In this document: positions 20,643 to 21,851 of the stretch, piece by piece | Layout: every line of letters starts with the position of its first letter | Position numbering within the stretch: position 1 is the stretch's first letter | Source: a virus | Virus record (IMG/VR): IMGVR_UViG_3300017917_000124 | Location: 1-21,851 of that record | DNA length: 21,851 nt | Strand: one strand, 5' to 3' | The notes under the pieces: model-generated | Database searches by the model: none | What the model was told of the DNA's origin: nothing | The model's input: only the letters and a program-made list of their open reading frames with translations | Program-made: the position numbers and the translations under genes

Positions 20643-20814
20643 TTTGATATCTTTCAAGCTCGTTAGCGGCTTCTTCTAGCAAATCAGATATCCGATCAGG
20701 TCGACCTTCTTGTACTGATTTACGATCTTGATTATTGCGTCTAATCTCCGCCCGCTTGCGAAGACGGAAGATTAGACTCTGTTCAGCTACCGGTAAATGG
20801 CTTTCGTCTTTCAT
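20617..20814 (-). CDS. Hypothetical small charged protein (65 aa)
   Basis: The ATG at 20814 overlaps the TGA of the RNA ligase (ATGA), and GGGAG lies 8 bases upstream, so I choose it over a TTG seven codons earlier. The product begins MKDESHLPVAEQSLIFRLRK, is very rich in Arg, Glu, Asn and Gln, and seems almost wholly helical (DLLEEAANELERYQNEQ). There are no cysteines or membrane segments. The pattern is common in small phage regulators or adaptor proteins, but no family can be named. It is coupled to the RNA ligase before it and overlaps the 175-aa gene after it. Confidence 0.7.
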   Translation of the reverse strand: MKDESHLPVAEQSLIFRLRKRAEIRRNNQDRKSVQEGRPDRISDLLEEAANELERYQNEQSIKKP

Positions 20815-21710
20815 GCTAATTGCTCCCTTACCCAAGCTAGGCGAGCCTGCTCGTCCATAGCAGTGTACTCAACAATGTTAGCACGAATAGCATCTACCAG
20901 CGGATAGTATTCTTCATCCAAATTGTGCTTGATGTCCTTGTTCAAATCTACCAACTTGTCTGTACGTGGATTGCGAGCAACCCACTTTGAAGTCAAGTAG
21001 TAAGGCGACTTGATCTTAGCACTAACACCATCGTCTGTATAGAATACGTAACCTTCGTGCTTACACTCTTTAGCAAGTTCTTTCAGACGTGCCATGTTTG
21101 TAATAACTGATTCAGCATGGTAGCAGTTAAGCATACGAGCCAAATCCATCAATACACATGGGTCATGTCCGACTTTACTTTTCCAAGTGTTTTCACGATA
21201 ACCTAGTAGATACATGCCTGGCTTTTCTGGAATGATATGCGGATCACTTGGATGCACACATTCGAACATAAAAGTCATGCCATTGTTATCTGGTGTGCCT
21301 AAGATCATTTGCCAATCTGGCAATGGAGCATGTGTTAGCATCATTTCTTTGGCCATAGCAACATAGTCGCTGTCTGTACTACCGGTAGTTGAAACTATCA
21401 GTTCTCCATAAAATACAGTCATAGCAACCATAAAGCCGTTGACCTTACGGAATGCTGTAACACGAGTGTCGTCGGCAAGCACTGGTGCTTCTTTTTCGAT
21501 ACCGTAGTTATAGATTTTTGTGAAAGGATAGGACACTAGGTTGAAGTTGGCATCTACGATAGACCCACGGCATTCGGCAATGTAGTCGTTCCACAGATTA
21601 TCGTAGAATACCTTCTTCTTGTACTTTAACACGAACAACCCGTTGCCGGCTTCCTTCATATTAACCAATCCGGAAGTAGCAACGTACTTCTTTAACTCGT
21701 CCTTAAACAT
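20811..21710 (-). CDS. T4 Rnl1-type RNA ligase, short C-terminus
   Basis: The enzyme joins 5'-phosphate and 3'-hydroxyl RNA ends using ATP; in T4 it repairs tRNA cut by host defence. From ATG 21710 (AGGTGG five bases upstream) it has 299 aa. Motifs in order are ECRGSIVD (46-53), motif I K89-V-N-G92 with the adenylated lysine, STTGST (107-112), MFECVHP with F149-E150, motif IV EGYVFY (219-224) and motif V AKIKSP (K232, K234). The spacing follows T4 Rnl1 (K99, E227, K240/K242). Only 65 residues follow motif V, against about 130 in T4, so most of the C-terminal tRNA-specific domain is missing. The upstream gene ends one base before the ATG, so translation is coupled. Confidence 0.92.
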   Translation of the reverse strand: MFKDELKKYVATSGLVNMKEAGNGLFVLKYKKKVFYDNLWNDYIAECRGSIVDANFNLVSYPFTKIYNYGIEKEAPVLADDTRVTAFRKVNGFMVAMTVFYGELIVSTTGSTDSDYVAMAKEMMLTHAPLPDWQMILGTPDNNGMTFMFECVHPSDPHIIPEKPGMYLLGYRENTWKSKVGHDPCVLMDLARMLNCYHAESVITNMARLKELAKECKHEGYVFYTDDGVSAKIKSPYYLTSKWVARNPRTDKLVDLNKDIKHNLDEEYYPLVDAIRANIVEYTAMDEQARLAWVREQLA

Positions 21711-21711
21711 T

Positions 21712-21851
21712 TTAACCACCTACGTTCTTTCTAGCGATTGCCATTAATGTACTATCGCCTTTGGTCATAACTTCTAACAACAATCTCTTTTCCTCTAAGT
21801 AGGTCTTAGCAAACTTTTGATCGTGTTCTAAGATACTACGAGTGTTAGAGA
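21712..21851 (-). CDS. Unknown gene, only the C-terminal 45 residues in the window
   Basis: One minus-strand frame is open from the right edge to a TAA at 21714-21712; the other two are closed by stops within the first 25 bases. The 45 visible residues are charged and helical (ILEHDQKFAKTYLEEKRLLL) and end in RKNVGG. The stop lies one base before the RNA ligase ATG, the tight spacing seen between real genes here, and the end of the gene carries the ligase's ribosome site. The family cannot be judged from this fragment. Confidence 0.65.
   Translation of the reverse strand, partial: SNTRSILEHDQKFAKTYLEEKRLLLEVMTKGDSTLMAIARKNVGG

Noticed and set aside
1-21851. CRISPR array, insertion sequence, integrase or attachment site
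   Set aside because: No evenly spaced short repeats, transposase, integrase or terminal inverted repeats were seen; repeats in the fibre genes are coding repeats.

Overview
The window reads as a stretch of a T4-like (myovirus-type) bacteriophage genome of the marine cyanophage/pelagiphage kind. The support is the gene content: fibre proteins with the MAKQxINIG N-terminus and ATKxYVD motifs, a T4 Rnl1-type RNA ligase, an ATP-dependent DNA ligase, a UvdE repair endonuclease, a HesB/IscA-type Fe-S protein, a pterin-synthase homologue and a 2OG-Fe(II) oxygenase. Genes are packed with gaps of 0-60 bases (one of 99) and many stop/start overlaps. Nearly all lie on the minus strand; one small Cys4 gene lies on plus. 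T4-type late promoter motifs (xATAAATA) and consensus sigma70 promoters occur in the few gaps. The host cannot be read from this window: there is no photosynthesis gene, no tRNA and no integrase.

In the direction of transcription (right to left): a gene cut by the right edge (21712-21851), then an overlapping nucleic-acid and hypothetical-protein operon: RNA ligase, a 65-aa protein, a 175-aa protein, a 120-aa protein, DNA ligase, an 83-aa protein and a 104-aa protein. A sigma70 promoter (TTGACA-16-TATAAT) then drives a 430-aa basic protein of unknown role. Two genes with late promoters follow: a fibre protein and a two-helix membrane protein. Next is a 196-aa protein that may be a glycosyltransferase, a short regulatory gap, and a tight trio (pterin-synthase homologue, DxD glycosyltransferase-like protein, 2OG oxygenase). 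A perfect TTGACA-17-TATAAT promoter then abuts the uvdE start codon, followed by a coiled-coil protein. This block ends at a hairpin terminator that lies inside the oppositely oriented Cys4 gene.

A divergent gap separates the Cys4 gene from the virion block: the Fe-S protein, a 2870-aa giant fibre protein, a 50-codon overlapping gene, a 149-aa protein sharing the giant's N-terminus, and a further fibre gene with its own late promoter that runs off the left edge.

The most interesting observations are regulatory. Two late genes have the late promoter motif inside an inverted repeat next to the start codon, the layout T4 uses to silence early read-through transcripts of late genes. uvdE appears to be transcribed without a leader. 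No stretch over 300 bases lacks a gene. I did not find a clearly new multi-gene system; the modification-like cluster at 12505-15033 is the best candidate for one.
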